Assembly (NCBI GenBank): GCA_031556525.1
Contig: JAVBSS010000002.1
Span: forward strand, 165,216-229,215
DNA from: JAVBSN01 sp031556525
Lineage (GTDB): Bacteria > Bacillota > Clostridia > Lachnospirales > Lachnospiraceae
Direction of reading: 5' to 3'
Length of the DNA stretch: 64,000 bases
The position numbers and the translations under genes are program-made. The notes below the pieces were generated by a model that saw only the letters and a program-made list of their open reading frames with translations, did no database searches and was not told the DNA's origin. Positions 42,989 to 52,446 of the stretch are shown here, piece after piece (within the stretch, counting starts at the first letter, position 1; each line of letters opens with the position of its first letter).

Positions 42989-43222
42989 AAAATTGTCCTT
43001 GTATAAATAAATTATACGTTGCCTTTCTATTTAATTACCTTGGGTATAGTATGGATAAAATATATTTCTTTATGTATAATTAATAATATATTTGGTAGTA
43101 GTATCTTATATTAAAATTTATTAATGTACAAGAATATTTTTGAAAATTTACAAATCTTAACGAAGGCTTAATATACTTTTAATTTTACCTATGCTACAAT
43201 GAGCGCAAGTGAGGAATACATA

Positions 43223-44305
43223 ATGAAAAACAGTAATATAATGAGTAAATTGAAGAGAGCATTTTCTATTAATGTTAAAGATATAATTATTACGATTGGT
43301 TTGTTAATAATTGCTTTTGTGATGTGCTCATTTATTAGAAAAATGGACGAAGGCGATATAGCAGTTGCTATGATATTTATACTAGCAGTTTTTCTAGTAT
43401 CTAGATACACAGAAGGATATTTGTACGGTATTGTTGCTTCGTTTGTAGGTGTTTTAGGTATTAATTATATATTTACATATCCGTATCATGAGTTTAATTT
43501 TACTTTGGCAGGATACCCGATAACTATAATAAGTATGCTTATAGTAGCTATAATAACAAGTATGCTAACTACACAAATAAAGAAACAAGAAATTATAAAA
43601 TATGAAGCAGAGAGAGAGAAAACTAGAAGTAATTTATTAAGAGCTATCTCACATGATTTAAGAACACCATTAACCTCAATTGTTGGAGCTACTTCAGCAA
43701 TAATAGATAATCATGAAAAGATAGGTACAGAAGATAAAATTAAACTTTTGAGAGAGGTAAACGAAGAGGCGCAATGGTTGATAAGAATGGTAGAAAATCT
43801 ATTATCGATTACTAGAATAGATAATACTAGAACAGCCAAAATAGTAAAAGAGCAAGAAGTGGCAGAAGAAGTATTGGCAGAAGCAGTAAGAAAGTTTAAG
43901 CAAAGATTTGAAGGAGAAAATGTTAAAGTATCAGTTCCTGAAAAATTTCTTTTGATTCCTATGGATGGAGTATTAATAGAGCAAGTAATTATTAATTTAT
44001 TAGAAAATGCAGTTATTCATGCAGATGGTGCTACAGAAATTGTTGCTAAAGTTATAGAAGAAGATAATTTTGCTATATTTGAGGTGTCAGATAATGGAAA
44101 AGGAATACCAAATGAGATACTGCCAAAAATATTTGAAGGTTCACAGCAGGTTAATAGTGAACAGAGTGTAGATTCTAAGAAAAATATGGGTATTGGGCTA
44201 TCGGTATGTTATACAATAATAAGAGCTCATGGCGGTAATATGATAGCAGAAAATATAGAAACAGGTGGAGCAGTGTTTAGATTCTATCTACCAATGGAGG
44301 AATAG
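43223..44305 (+). CDS. KdpD-like sensor histidine kinase (short form)
   Basis: A 360-aa kinase. Four hydrophobic segments (residues ~15-115) match the DUF4118 membrane unit of KdpD. Then the dimerisation/H-box RAISHDLRTPLTS, N-box EQVIINLLENAVIHA, G1 SDNGKGIP and G2 GIGLSV. The large N-terminal KdpD/UspA cytoplasmic domain is absent. GTGAGG sets the start at 43223; ATG 43199 is in frame. kdpFABC is not in the window. Confidence 0.88.
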   Translation: MKNSNIMSKLKRAFSINVKDIIITIGLLIIAFVMCSFIRKMDEGDIAVAMIFILAVFLVSRYTEGYLYGIVASFVGVLGINYIFTYPYHEFNFTLAGYPITIISMLIVAIITSMLTTQIKKQEIIKYEAEREKTRSNLLRAISHDLRTPLTSIVGATSAIIDNHEKIGTEDKIKLLREVNEEAQWLIRMVENLLSITRIDNTRTAKIVKEQEVAEEVLAEAVRKFKQRFEGENVKVSVPEKFLLIPMDGVLIEQVIINLLENAVIHADGATEIVAKVIEEDNFAIFEVSDNGKGIPNEILPKIFEGSQQVNSEQSVDSKKNMGIGLSVCYTIIRAHGGNMIAENIETGGAVFRFYLPMEE

Positions 44306-44307
44306 GC

Positions 44308-45015
44308 ATGAGTAATAAATATAATGTTCTAATAATAGAAGATGAAAGTAATATTAGTAGCTTTATGACAGCTATTTTAAAATCAAATAGTTATAATGTT
44401 AAGGTGGCAGCAAATGGAAAGGAAGGATTTATGATGATTACTACATTTGTTCCAGATATAATATTACTTGATTTGGGATTGCCGGACATTGATGGACAGA
44501 AGATTATTAAGAAGGTTAGAGAATGGTCTAGTGTTCCAATTATTATTGTATCTGCAAGAACAAGAGAGAAAGATAAGGTAGAAGCATTAGATCTAGGGGC
44601 TGATGATTATATTACAAAACCATTTGGTACTAGTGAATTGTTGGCAAGAATGAGAACAGCGTTACGCCACGGACGATCTACATATGATGGAGATGATAAG
44701 GCGCCATCAGGAGTATTTATTGCAGCAGATATTAAAGTTGATTATGATAAAAGACATGTGTATGTTAATGATATAGATGCCAAACTTACTCAAACTGAAT
44801 ATAATTTGGTTGCATTATTGTCTAAATACGCAGGGAAAGTATTGACTTATGATTTTTTGATAAAGAATATTTGGGGACCTAATGTTAGTACAGATAATCA
44901 GATATTAAGAGTGAATATGGCAAATATAAGAAGAAAAATAGAGACTAATCCTGCAGATCCTAAGTATATTTTTACTGAAATGGGCGTAGGATATAGAATG
45001 ATAGAAAGTGAATAA
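44308..45015 (+). CDS. KdpE-like response regulator
   Basis: A 235-aa OmpR-family regulator. Receiver domain: VLIIEDESN acidic pair, phospho-Asp in ILLDLGLPDIDG, Thr/Ser in VSARTREKD and Lys in YITKPFG. The C-terminal winged helix includes LTQTEYNLVALLSKYAGKV and the VNMANIRRKIE recognition region. Starts 2 nt after the kinase, so they form one two-component pair. Confidence 0.92.
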   Translation: MSNKYNVLIIEDESNISSFMTAILKSNSYNVKVAANGKEGFMMITTFVPDIILLDLGLPDIDGQKIIKKVREWSSVPIIIVSARTREKDKVEALDLGADDYITKPFGTSELLARMRTALRHGRSTYDGDDKAPSGVFIAADIKVDYDKRHVYVNDIDAKLTQTEYNLVALLSKYAGKVLTYDFLIKNIWGPNVSTDNQILRVNMANIRRKIETNPADPKYIFTEMGVGYRMIESE

Positions 45016-45047
45016 TATTTATTCTGAATTTAGGAGATATTGCACCC

Positions 45048-45677
45048 ATGAACGAAATGTTTATTGAGATAATTAATAACTACGGATACATTGGAATACT
45101 AATGCTAATTCTTATTGAAAACATATTTCCACCTATACCATCAGAGATTGTATTGTTGTTTGGGGGATTCGTGACAACTACAACTAATATGAATATACCA
45201 TTGGTTATAGTATCAGCCACTTTGGGATCGGTTGTGGGGGCTGTAGTGCTATACGGTTTAGGCAAAGTGTTAAAAAAAGATAGATTAAAGCAACTATTTG
45301 CATCTGGATTTGGTAAGGTGCTCAGATTAAAACCAGAGATGGTAGATATGGCAGATGCTTGGTTTGTGAAATATGAGAAGAAAGCGGTATTAATATGTAG
45401 GTGTATTCCTATAGTAAGAAGTATAATATCTATTCCGGCAGGAATATCAGAGATGAATATGGGTATATTTTTAATTCTTACAACAATAGGAAGCCTTATA
45501 TGGAATACGATAATAGTATCTCTAGGAGCATTTCTAGGAGAAAATTGGGAAGTAGGATTAAGATACTTAGAAACATATAAGGGGATATTTATTACAGTAG
45601 TTGTAGTGTTATGTATTACGGTTGGAATACCATATATAATTAAACTTAAGAAACAAAGAAAAGAGTTGTCACAGTAG
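45048..45677 (+). CDS. DedA-family membrane protein
   Basis: A 209-aa protein of the DedA/VTT family: NYGYIGILMLILIENIFPPIPSEIV at the N-terminus, GSVVGAVVLYGLGK, FVKYEKKAVLICRCIPIVRSIISIPAG and LIWNTIIVSLGAFLGENW. These proteins move undecaprenyl phosphate or phosphatidylethanolamine across membranes or support membrane homeostasis. TTAGGAG ribosome site; 32 nt after the regulator. Confidence 0.88.
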   Translation: MNEMFIEIINNYGYIGILMLILIENIFPPIPSEIVLLFGGFVTTTTNMNIPLVIVSATLGSVVGAVVLYGLGKVLKKDRLKQLFASGFGKVLRLKPEMVDMADAWFVKYEKKAVLICRCIPIVRSIISIPAGISEMNMGIFLILTTIGSLIWNTIIVSLGAFLGENWEVGLRYLETYKGIFITVVVVLCITVGIPYIIKLKKQRKELSQ

Positions 45678-45690
45678 TGGCAACTCTTTT
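45659..45690. terminator. Terminator at the dedA stop codon
   Basis: 10-bp stem AAAAGAGTTG / CAACTCTTTT overlapping the last dedA codons; flanked by A/T so it can also serve the convergent gene at 45706. Confidence 0.75.
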
Positions 45691-45705
45691 GAAAAGAAGG
45701 GTTTA

Positions 45706-46134
45706 TTATAAAAATTTCTTAAGTGATTCTACGTTGTTTTCTTCTAGCTTAAGTAGTTCTTTCATAAGATCAACAATATGTTCATCAGCATCTGTATATT
45801 CATTGATTTTCTTTGTAGCCTCTATAATTCCCATATTGCTACCTTTAAGCATCATTTCTGCAATGTGGCTTGAACTATTATCACGAATAGTTTGCATAGT
45901 TATCATAAAGTCACTCATAATTTTTTCTAAAGTACCAATACCCTTTTCATCATATCCGTTCTTTTCTAGAAGTTCTCTAGCCTCATCATTTATACTAGAG
46001 TATTCTTTGAATTCAGTCTTTAGTTGATCTAGCATCTCATTATCTTCAACGATAGTTAATAAATGGTGGATTGTTTCCACACCCATTTGTGAATTCTGAT
46101 AAATATAGTTTAGTAACTCAACGTTTTTGTTCAT
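45706..46134 (-). CDS. Helical four-helix-bundle-like protein of unknown function
   Basis: A 142-aa soluble, highly helical, acidic protein. Segments MNKNVELLNYIYQNSQMGVETI, then MLDQLKTEFKEYSSINDEARELL and the C-terminal half suggest four helices, similar in style to ferritin-like DUF2383 proteins. No clear diiron EXXH motif. ATG 46134 is preceded by GGAGGT. Monocistronic on the minus strand. Confidence 0.65.
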   Translation of the reverse strand: MNKNVELLNYIYQNSQMGVETIHHLLTIVEDNEMLDQLKTEFKEYSSINDEARELLEKNGYDEKGIGTLEKIMSDFMITMQTIRDNSSSHIAEMMLKGSNMGIIEATKKINEYTDADEHIVDLMKELLKLEENNVESLKKFL

Positions 46135-46239
46135 AGGTACCTCCAATTATATTAAATATTGTAATGCACTTACCAGATATGCGTGGTGTTGTGCTAGTTG
46201 GAGTATTGCCTATTATTTGATATTTATACATACATAATA

Positions 46240-47289
46240 TTAGAACCAATTAAGATAATGAGTTGGTGGTAGGAGATAACTTATAGGCCTAATTTGCGGA
46301 ATATAAGAACTAACGTCTATAAATATAGGGCTTAATACAATACAGGCAATTATGATAATTGGAATGGTAGCACATAATAGTTTAGAGCTTTTAACAACTA
46401 GATTATATAGGTAGACATAAGCAGTAGCAATCAAGAAATATAAAAATAAGCAAAATACCTCTTTAAATATAGATAAGTTATTGTGTGCAATAAATATTGC
46501 TATTAAGCCAGATAAGGAAGTTACTATAGTTGGTGTAGCTATACTTATTATATTTATAAGGTGTCTCTTGTAAGGTGCAACCTTGATGAAAAGCCCATTT
46601 TCTCTATCACGAATATATACATATGCACCACCTAGGCTACTAATAAATATGAGTAGGGCGACTACGCCTTTTATTGGAATGTTATATATATAATCTTTAG
46701 ATATTACTTCTGTATAATTATCTAGGTTATCTTCTGTTACAAGGTCTACAAAATTGATAAGGTTATAGTCATATATCTTATAAATCTGTTCCTTGGATTC
46801 GCTTTCATTAGCTGAATCAATAATGTCATTATCAATAAGGTAGTTATAAGCAATCTCTTTTGAAAAGGCATCAAAAATAGTGGAATATATTATTTCTTCT
46901 ATTAGGCTTGCAAGCGAAGAGGAAGGAGAGACTATGGCATCTATACTGCCCTTACCCTTTTTGGTCTCGAATAGATGAGCCATATCTTCCGTAAATATAT
47001 AACCACAATGGGCATCACCCTTAGTTACAGCCTCGTATATAGAGTCTGTAGAAGTTGCTTCATAAAAGTTAAATATACCTTCATATTCAAGTAGTCTATC
47101 AATAGTTTCATTAGACAGTTCTGAATTATTCATATCATATAGTGCTACATAGATTTTAGAAGATTTATCAGACACACCATAGATATATAAGCATGATAAA
47201 ATAGGCATTATTAGTAGAAATACTATAAATGCAGGCTTTTTAAATAGTCTTTTTAAATATGTAATTGTCCACATAATATATGATTTCAT
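46240..47289 (-). CDS. ABC-2 type permease, subunit 2
   Basis: A 349-aa ABC-2 permease: N-terminal basic segment and helix (~15-35), a large extracytoplasmic domain (~40-215) and five helices in the C-terminal part, including the GAYVYIRDRENGLFIKVAPY loop typical of ABC-2 exporters. It overlaps permease 1 by 4 nt. Similar paired permeases export drugs, lipids or peptides; substrate unknown. Confidence 0.82.
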   Translation of the reverse strand: MKSYIMWTITYLKRLFKKPAFIVFLLIMPILSCLYIYGVSDKSSKIYVALYDMNNSELSNETIDRLLEYEGIFNFYEATSTDSIYEAVTKGDAHCGYIFTEDMAHLFETKKGKGSIDAIVSPSSSLASLIEEIIYSTIFDAFSKEIAYNYLIDNDIIDSANESESKEQIYKIYDYNLINFVDLVTEDNLDNYTEVISKDYIYNIPIKGVVALLIFISSLGGAYVYIRDRENGLFIKVAPYKRHLINIISIATPTIVTSLSGLIAIFIAHNNLSIFKEVFCLFLYFLIATAYVYLYNLVVKSSKLLCATIPIIIIACIVLSPIFIDVSSYIPQIRPISYLLPPTHYLNWF

Positions 47290-48494
47290 GTACGCTCCTT
47301 AATAATGCTTGTTACAGTGTATATAGAAAATGTCCATATAAGAATTATATACAAATTGGTAGTATTGATTGCATTAGATATTGCATAGGCTATTTGTCGT
47401 ATCATATATGTTGTAGGAATATATGAGGATAAATGTTGAATTGCCTTAGGCAAAAAGCCTAGAGGAATAAAACCACCTGATATAAATACTGATACTAATG
47501 TAGATAAAAATAGCAATAACATGCCAGATAAATTATGGTCGGCTAATGTATATATGCAAGTAACAATAGTTGCAGTTAATAATAGAACTGGTAAACTGCT
47601 TGTATATATTGAAGGATATATATATATTAGGCTACTGAGAAATTTTTTGGAGAAAGTGGTTAATATCCATATAAGAATATAATATATAAATATATAACCT
47701 ATAAATAAGGCAATAATATTTTGCATAATAATTATAGGCTTCTTAATGCTGTATATTGAATACTTGTTTAGCAGGGATTGGTTCTTAGTAGCAAGAAAAG
47801 ACGATAGAGCAATGCCACTTAATAGTAGGATTACTACAAGCCCAGAACTTATATAGTATTCTAAGATATTTATATTGTTGGTTGCAGATACACGAATTCT
47901 ATTAAAAGAATGTTCTCTTGTTAGAGCGTATTTTATATATATGTTGTTCATGTCTTTATTAGAGGATTTTATATCTTCGGAACTGTATTCTTTTGCCACA
48001 TATACATCATATACAGTGTATATACCAGCTTGAACATTTAACAGTAGGGAACTGCCACTTGTTAGAAGTTCTTTCAGTAAATGTTCTTCTATGCTAGCAT
48101 TATTTGAAAATATAATCTGAGCAGGAGTATCTTTACCGCTTTGAATATCATTAACGAATGAATCGGGAATAATTATGAAAGCAAGAACTTTGCCATTATC
48201 TAATAGGGAGTAACCTTTATCGATGGAATTGACACGTTTAAGAGAGCATATAGAACTAAAGCTATCCATGTTTTTTATAAAAGAAATACCAATATCATTA
48301 TATTCAGAATCGCCAGGAACATATATAGCAACATCTGTTATTGTATGAGAGGCGTCTTTATAAACTGTGTTATTGGCAAATACAACAATACCACATACTA
48401 ATATAGTTAAAAGAAATGTGGTTATAAATAGTTTTGGAAGAGATTTAATTATTAATTTTATATCTAGCCATAGACTATATAGAAAACGTTTCAT
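47286..48494 (-). CDS. ABC-2 type permease, subunit 1
   Basis: A 402-aa permease with one N-terminal helix, a ~180-residue outer domain and six C-terminal helices; GGFIPLGFLPKAIQHLSSYIPTTY is the typical ABC-2 C-terminal loop. It follows the ATPase gene by 2 nt and overlaps permease 2 by 4 nt, so a heterodimeric permease is likely. Confidence 0.82.
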   Translation of the reverse strand: MKRFLYSLWLDIKLIIKSLPKLFITTFLLTILVCGIVVFANNTVYKDASHTITDVAIYVPGDSEYNDIGISFIKNMDSFSSICSLKRVNSIDKGYSLLDNGKVLAFIIIPDSFVNDIQSGKDTPAQIIFSNNASIEEHLLKELLTSGSSLLLNVQAGIYTVYDVYVAKEYSSEDIKSSNKDMNNIYIKYALTREHSFNRIRVSATNNINILEYYISSGLVVILLLSGIALSSFLATKNQSLLNKYSIYSIKKPIIIMQNIIALFIGYIFIYYILIWILTTFSKKFLSSLIYIYPSIYTSSLPVLLLTATIVTCIYTLADHNLSGMLLLFLSTLVSVFISGGFIPLGFLPKAIQHLSSYIPTTYMIRQIAYAISNAINTTNLYIILIWTFSIYTVTSIIKERT

Positions 48495-48496
48495 TA

Positions 48497-49177
48497 TTAT
48501 TTAGCTCCTATGAATTCAATTAGTTCATCTCCACGTACATTGTTGTTGATTAATGTAAGAGTGCCATCTTTAAGTAAGTATATCTTATCGCACAGGTCTA
48601 ACTCTATCTCGTCGTGGGTAGATATTATTACTGTGCCACCAGATTTTTTGAATGTTTTAATATAGTGATTTATTTCACGTTTGCATACTATATCTAAGGC
48701 AGCAGAAGGCTCGTCTAAGATTAAAATATTAGGATTGTTAGATAAAGCACATCCAATGCTTAGGCGCTTTTTCATACCACCAGAAAGTTTGCAAACAGGT
48801 TTATTGATAAATTCATCTATACCAAGAAGTTTAAGAATGCCGTTTTCTAATTCATCTTTCATATTAAGGGAAGAATCACAGTACCATAATCTAAGATTAT
48901 CTTTAGCGCTTAATTCTTCAATAAGAGGATTATCTTGCGGTACATATCCGATATGTTTTGAAAATAGTTTAGAATTCTTTTTAAGGATGGTATCATCTAA
49001 TTCTATTTGACCGCTATCAAATGCTAATGCGCCTGAAAGGATATTTAGTAAGGTTGATTTGCCACAACCATTAGCACCTATAATAGCAATAACCTCACCC
49101 TTATCTACCTGAAAAGAAATATCTGATAATATTAATTTTTTATTATAAGATTTTTTGATTGAAGATACAGTAAACAT
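48497..49177 (-). CDS. ABC transporter ATP-binding protein for the ABC-2 exporter
   Basis: A 226-aa ATPase: Walker A IGANGCGKSTLLN, Q-loop YVPQDNPLI, signature KLSGGMKKRLSIG, Walker B NILILDEPSAALD and H-loop STHDEIELD. First gene of the three-gene efflux operon, with CCTTAATTGGGG... weak start context (GGGGAATAATT before ATG). Confidence 0.92.
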   Translation of the reverse strand: MFTVSSIKKSYNKKLILSDISFQVDKGEVIAIIGANGCGKSTLLNILSGALAFDSGQIELDDTILKKNSKLFSKHIGYVPQDNPLIEELSAKDNLRLWYCDSSLNMKDELENGILKLLGIDEFINKPVCKLSGGMKKRLSIGCALSNNPNILILDEPSAALDIVCKREINHYIKTFKKSGGTVIISTHDEIELDLCDKIYLLKDGTLTLINNNVRGDELIEFIGAK

Positions 49178-49403
49178 ATAAATTATTCCCCTTAATCTAT
49201 AAAGTATTAGTAAAATAATTTTATCATATATGATATTAAATTACCAACTCCAAGAAAATTTAAAAAAAATGAAAAAAATGGTGTTGTTTTTCATGGTTTT
49301 AGGATATAATAGATAATGATTTTGTTAAAAATCAAAAATACTATTGCAAAAGAAAAATAATTATATATAATCAATATAGATAACACAAGGAGGAATTTCT
49401 AAA

Positions 49404-49988
49404 ATGAAAAAATTGATATTAGTAACTTCACCACCAGCTTGCGGGAAAACGTTTATTTCTAGGGAATTAGCAAAATCGTTGAAGCATGTAACATACCTAG
49501 ACAAGGACACTTTGATTGTATTATCCAAGCAAATATTTGTGGTTGCTAATGCTGAATATAATAGAAGTTCTGATTTCTTTGAAGAGAATATAAGAAACTA
49601 TGAATATTATGCAACGATTGATCTTGCATTAGAAGCGTTAGATTATAATGACTTAGCATTAATTAATGCACCATTTACAAGAGAAGTTCGTGATATAGAA
49701 TACATGAAGGATCTTAGAAACAAAATCAAAGCTAAAGGTGCTGAATTAGTAGTGGTTTGGGTAGAGACTTCTAAAGAAGTATGTAAGCAAAGAATGATAG
49801 CTAGAAATTCAGATAGAGATACATGGAAATTAGAGAACTGGGACGAATATATGTCAAGATGTAATTTTGAGATTCCTAGTAATCTGAATAATAAGGAAGC
49901 AGTAGATCAATTCCTTATATTTAAGAATTCATCGAGAGAAGAATTTGATACATCTATGAAAGAGATTGTAGATATATTACAGAAATAA
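49404..49988 (+). CDS. P-loop nucleotide/nucleoside kinase-like protein
   Basis: A 194-aa AAA_33-type kinase. P-loop LVTSPPACGKTFISRELA at the N-terminus, an Asp in TYLDKDT, a lid-like segment VCKQRMIARNSDRDTWK with several basic residues. Similar proteins phosphorylate small metabolites or polynucleotide ends. Substrate unknown. AAGGAGGAATTTC ribosome site. Confidence 0.8.
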   Translation: MKKLILVTSPPACGKTFISRELAKSLKHVTYLDKDTLIVLSKQIFVVANAEYNRSSDFFEENIRNYEYYATIDLALEALDYNDLALINAPFTREVRDIEYMKDLRNKIKAKGAELVVVWVETSKEVCKQRMIARNSDRDTWKLENWDEYMSRCNFEIPSNLNNKEAVDQFLIFKNSSREEFDTSMKEIVDILQK

Positions 49989-49990
49989 TT

Positions 49991-50024
49991 AATAAGCCTT
50001 AAGTCATTAGACTTAAGGCTTATT
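49991..50024 (+). terminator. Perfect 15-bp hairpin between kinase and ATP-grasp genes
   Basis: Arms AATAAGCCTTAAGTC and GACTTAAGGCTTATT with loop ATTA, a perfect palindrome. There is no long T-run after it, so it may be a partial terminator, an mRNA stabiliser or an operator; the next gene starts 21 nt later. Confidence 0.55.
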
Positions 50025-50045
50025 AGCATATAGGAGATTGTATAT

Positions 50046-51380
50046 ATGAGTAGAGTAGTGGAGTTGAACAAAGAATATATAGATATAATAAATAGTGATA
50101 TAGTAAGAGAGAAAGAAACTTCAAACAATGTGCTTGAATATCTAGAGAACTCGACAGCTAAGTATCACGGAAGTTCTATATATACATTGTATATGCCTAA
50201 GATATTTACGAAGAGTACAGAAGAAGATATATTTAAACATGGTGTGGATGTAATGTATTCTATATTTTCTAAAGTAATAAATCATTATCTTGAAAATAAG
50301 GAATATAGAAAGAATTTTGGATTTGACGAGAAGTTAGAAGAATTAATATTAGTACCAAGAGGATATGACTGTCCACTTCCAATTGCAAGGATAGATATAT
50401 TTCTAGATGAAGAAAATATGACATACAAGTTTTGTGAGTTTAATACAGATGGAAGTAGTTCAATGAATGAGGATAGAGAAATAAATAATGCACTAGGGCA
50501 TTCAATGGCATATAATGAATTTTCTAAGAGACATACAGTTAAAACTTATGAGTTATTTGATTCTTGGGCAAAGGAATTTCTAGAAATATATAACACATAT
50601 GATAAGAGGGTAGACAATCCAAAAATAGCTATTGTTGATTTTACGGATAAGGCATCATCTTTAGAAGAGTTTGAGGAATTTAGGAAGGCATTTGTAAGAG
50701 CAGGAGTGACGGCTAGGATATGTGATATTACTAAGTTGACATATAACGAGGGTATATTATATGGTGAAGATGGATATAGAATAGATGCTATATATAGAAG
50801 AGCTGTAACAAGTGATATTATGAAAAATTATGATAAGGTACTGCCATTTATAAAGGCATTTAAAGATAGAAACGTTTGTGTATTAGGTGCTTTTTGTACT
50901 CAGATAGTTCATAATAAAATATTATTTAAGTTGTTATTTGAAGATGAGACACAGCAATTATTAAGTGAAGATGAGAGAGAATATGTACGAGAGCATATAC
51001 CATTTACTAGTAAGCTTAATGAAAATACGATTCTAGAACATGAAGTGATTACTAATAAGAATAAATGGATTATTAAACCAGAAGATTCGTATGGGGCAAA
51101 GGGTGTGTATGCAGGTATACATTTTGATGGTGAGTTATGGGGAGATATTGTTCATAAATATATGAATCGTAATTATTTAATACAGGAATTTAATTATCCA
51201 CATAGGACAGTGAATATGGATTTTAAGAAAGAACCACGCGAGGTAATGGAATATAGCAATCTTACAGGATTATATATGTATGGTGGCAAGTTTAGTGGTG
51301 TATATTCAAGACAATCTTCAAAAGAAATAATATCAACAGCATATGATGAGAATTCGGTGGCAACAATAATTGTTGAATAA
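50046..51380 (+). CDS. Glutathionylspermidine-synthase-like ATP-grasp ligase
   Basis: A 444-aa protein resembling the synthetase domain of glutathionylspermidine synthase / circularly permuted ATP-grasp ligases: YKFCEFNTDGSSSMNED near residues 120-136, DAIYRRAVTSDI, WIIKPEDSYGAKGVY and the C-terminal GVYSRQSS. These enzymes form an amide bond between a carboxylate and an amine with ATP. No amidase partner domain is attached and no polyamine genes are near. The substrate is unknown. Confidence 0.78.
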   Translation: MSRVVELNKEYIDIINSDIVREKETSNNVLEYLENSTAKYHGSSIYTLYMPKIFTKSTEEDIFKHGVDVMYSIFSKVINHYLENKEYRKNFGFDEKLEELILVPRGYDCPLPIARIDIFLDEENMTYKFCEFNTDGSSSMNEDREINNALGHSMAYNEFSKRHTVKTYELFDSWAKEFLEIYNTYDKRVDNPKIAIVDFTDKASSLEEFEEFRKAFVRAGVTARICDITKLTYNEGILYGEDGYRIDAIYRRAVTSDIMKNYDKVLPFIKAFKDRNVCVLGAFCTQIVHNKILFKLLFEDETQQLLSEDEREYVREHIPFTSKLNENTILEHEVITNKNKWIIKPEDSYGAKGVYAGIHFDGELWGDIVHKYMNRNYLIQEFNYPHRTVNMDFKKEPREVMEYSNLTGLYMYGGKFSGVYSRQSSKEIISTAYDENSVATIIVE

Positions 51381-51435
51381 TTAAGATAACATTTAGATGC
51401 AGAAATAGTAATGTGATGAATTAAGGGTATACAAT

Positions 51436-52371
51436 ATGAGAAAAAGAAAAAATACTGGAAAATTAATAGGTTTAGCTATTATGGTGATGATACTACTTAC
51501 TGGTTGTACAACAGGTGAAAGTAGAAACTATGCCGGAATAATAGCAGATGGATGTGAATTTAATAGTACAGATATATCTGAACTTAGCATTAATAATTAT
51601 GACAGATTCATACATCGAAGATTCATTTTAGTAAGAGATGACTATGGTGAAATGCAATATGTGAAAGTTAATAATAATGTAGGTAGGCATAATTATGATT
51701 GGAATAATCTTATAGAAGGAACTAATTATAGATACTATGGTGAAAATGGTGTAAGCACTTCTCTTGTAGGAGTAGATGTATCTAAGCATCAAGGTAATAT
51801 TAATTGGACTCAGGTTGCTAATTCTGGAATAGATTATGCAATGATTAGAATAGGTTATAGAGGATATGGTAATGGTGCTATTGTAAAGGATGAGTTCTAT
51901 GATAGCAATATAAGTGGAGCTACTAGTAATGGAATGCCAGTAGGATTATATTTCTATTCTCAAGCAATCAATTATAATGAAGGTGTTGAAGAAGCTAACT
52001 TTGTTCTTAACAATATAGGGGGATATAATATTAGTTATCCTATTGCATTTGACACTGAAAAGACTAATCAAGAAGATGCAAGAACTAACGGAGTAGCAGT
52101 GGAAGATAGAACAGCTGCTGCAGTAGGATTTTGTGAAACAATTAAGGCAGCAGGATATACGCCTGTGGTGTATGCCAATAGGAATTGGTTTGCTCTAGAA
52201 TTAGATATGGAAGGAATTAAGGATTATGATATATGGTATGCCCAATATGCTGATTATCCAGATTTTCCGTATGATTTTAAAATGTGGCAATATACAGAAG
52301 GCGGTTCAGTAGCTGGAATATCTACAGTGGTAGATTTGAATATAGGATTTTATAATTACTCGAAAAATTAG
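51436..52371 (+). CDS. GH25 lysozyme-like lipoprotein
   Basis: A 311-aa cell-wall hydrolase. N-terminal signal with lipobox LLTGC (Cys ~24), a short linker and a GH25 muramidase domain from ~residue 110: GVDVSKHQGNINW with the catalytic Asp, AMIRIGYRGYGNGA, GLYFYSQAIN, IAFDTEK with the second acidic pair, and MWQYTEGGSVAG. It would act on peptidoglycan from the outer membrane face. Confidence 0.92.
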   Translation: MRKRKNTGKLIGLAIMVMILLTGCTTGESRNYAGIIADGCEFNSTDISELSINNYDRFIHRRFILVRDDYGEMQYVKVNNNVGRHNYDWNNLIEGTNYRYYGENGVSTSLVGVDVSKHQGNINWTQVANSGIDYAMIRIGYRGYGNGAIVKDEFYDSNISGATSNGMPVGLYFYSQAINYNEGVEEANFVLNNIGGYNISYPIAFDTEKTNQEDARTNGVAVEDRTAAAVGFCETIKAAGYTPVVYANRNWFALELDMEGIKDYDIWYAQYADYPDFPYDFKMWQYTEGGSVAGISTVVDLNIGFYNYSKN

Positions 52372-52378
52372 CAAAGAT

Positions 52379-52418
52379 TAAGCGGCTTTTGATGGAAATA
52401 TCAAGAGCCGCTTATTTT
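52379..52418. terminator. Terminator after the lysozyme gene
   Basis: 9-bp stem TAAGCGGCT / AGCCGCTTA with an 18-nt loop, followed by TTTT. The convergent amylase gene ends 29 nt beyond; the A/T flank could serve it too. Confidence 0.8.
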
Positions 52419-52446
52419 AATGATTATTAATATGGTATTTGATTAA

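Noticed and set aside
42612..43010. A 132-codon plus-strand frame opposite oadB
   Set aside because: Antisense to a well-conserved membrane protein; composition is that of a shadow.
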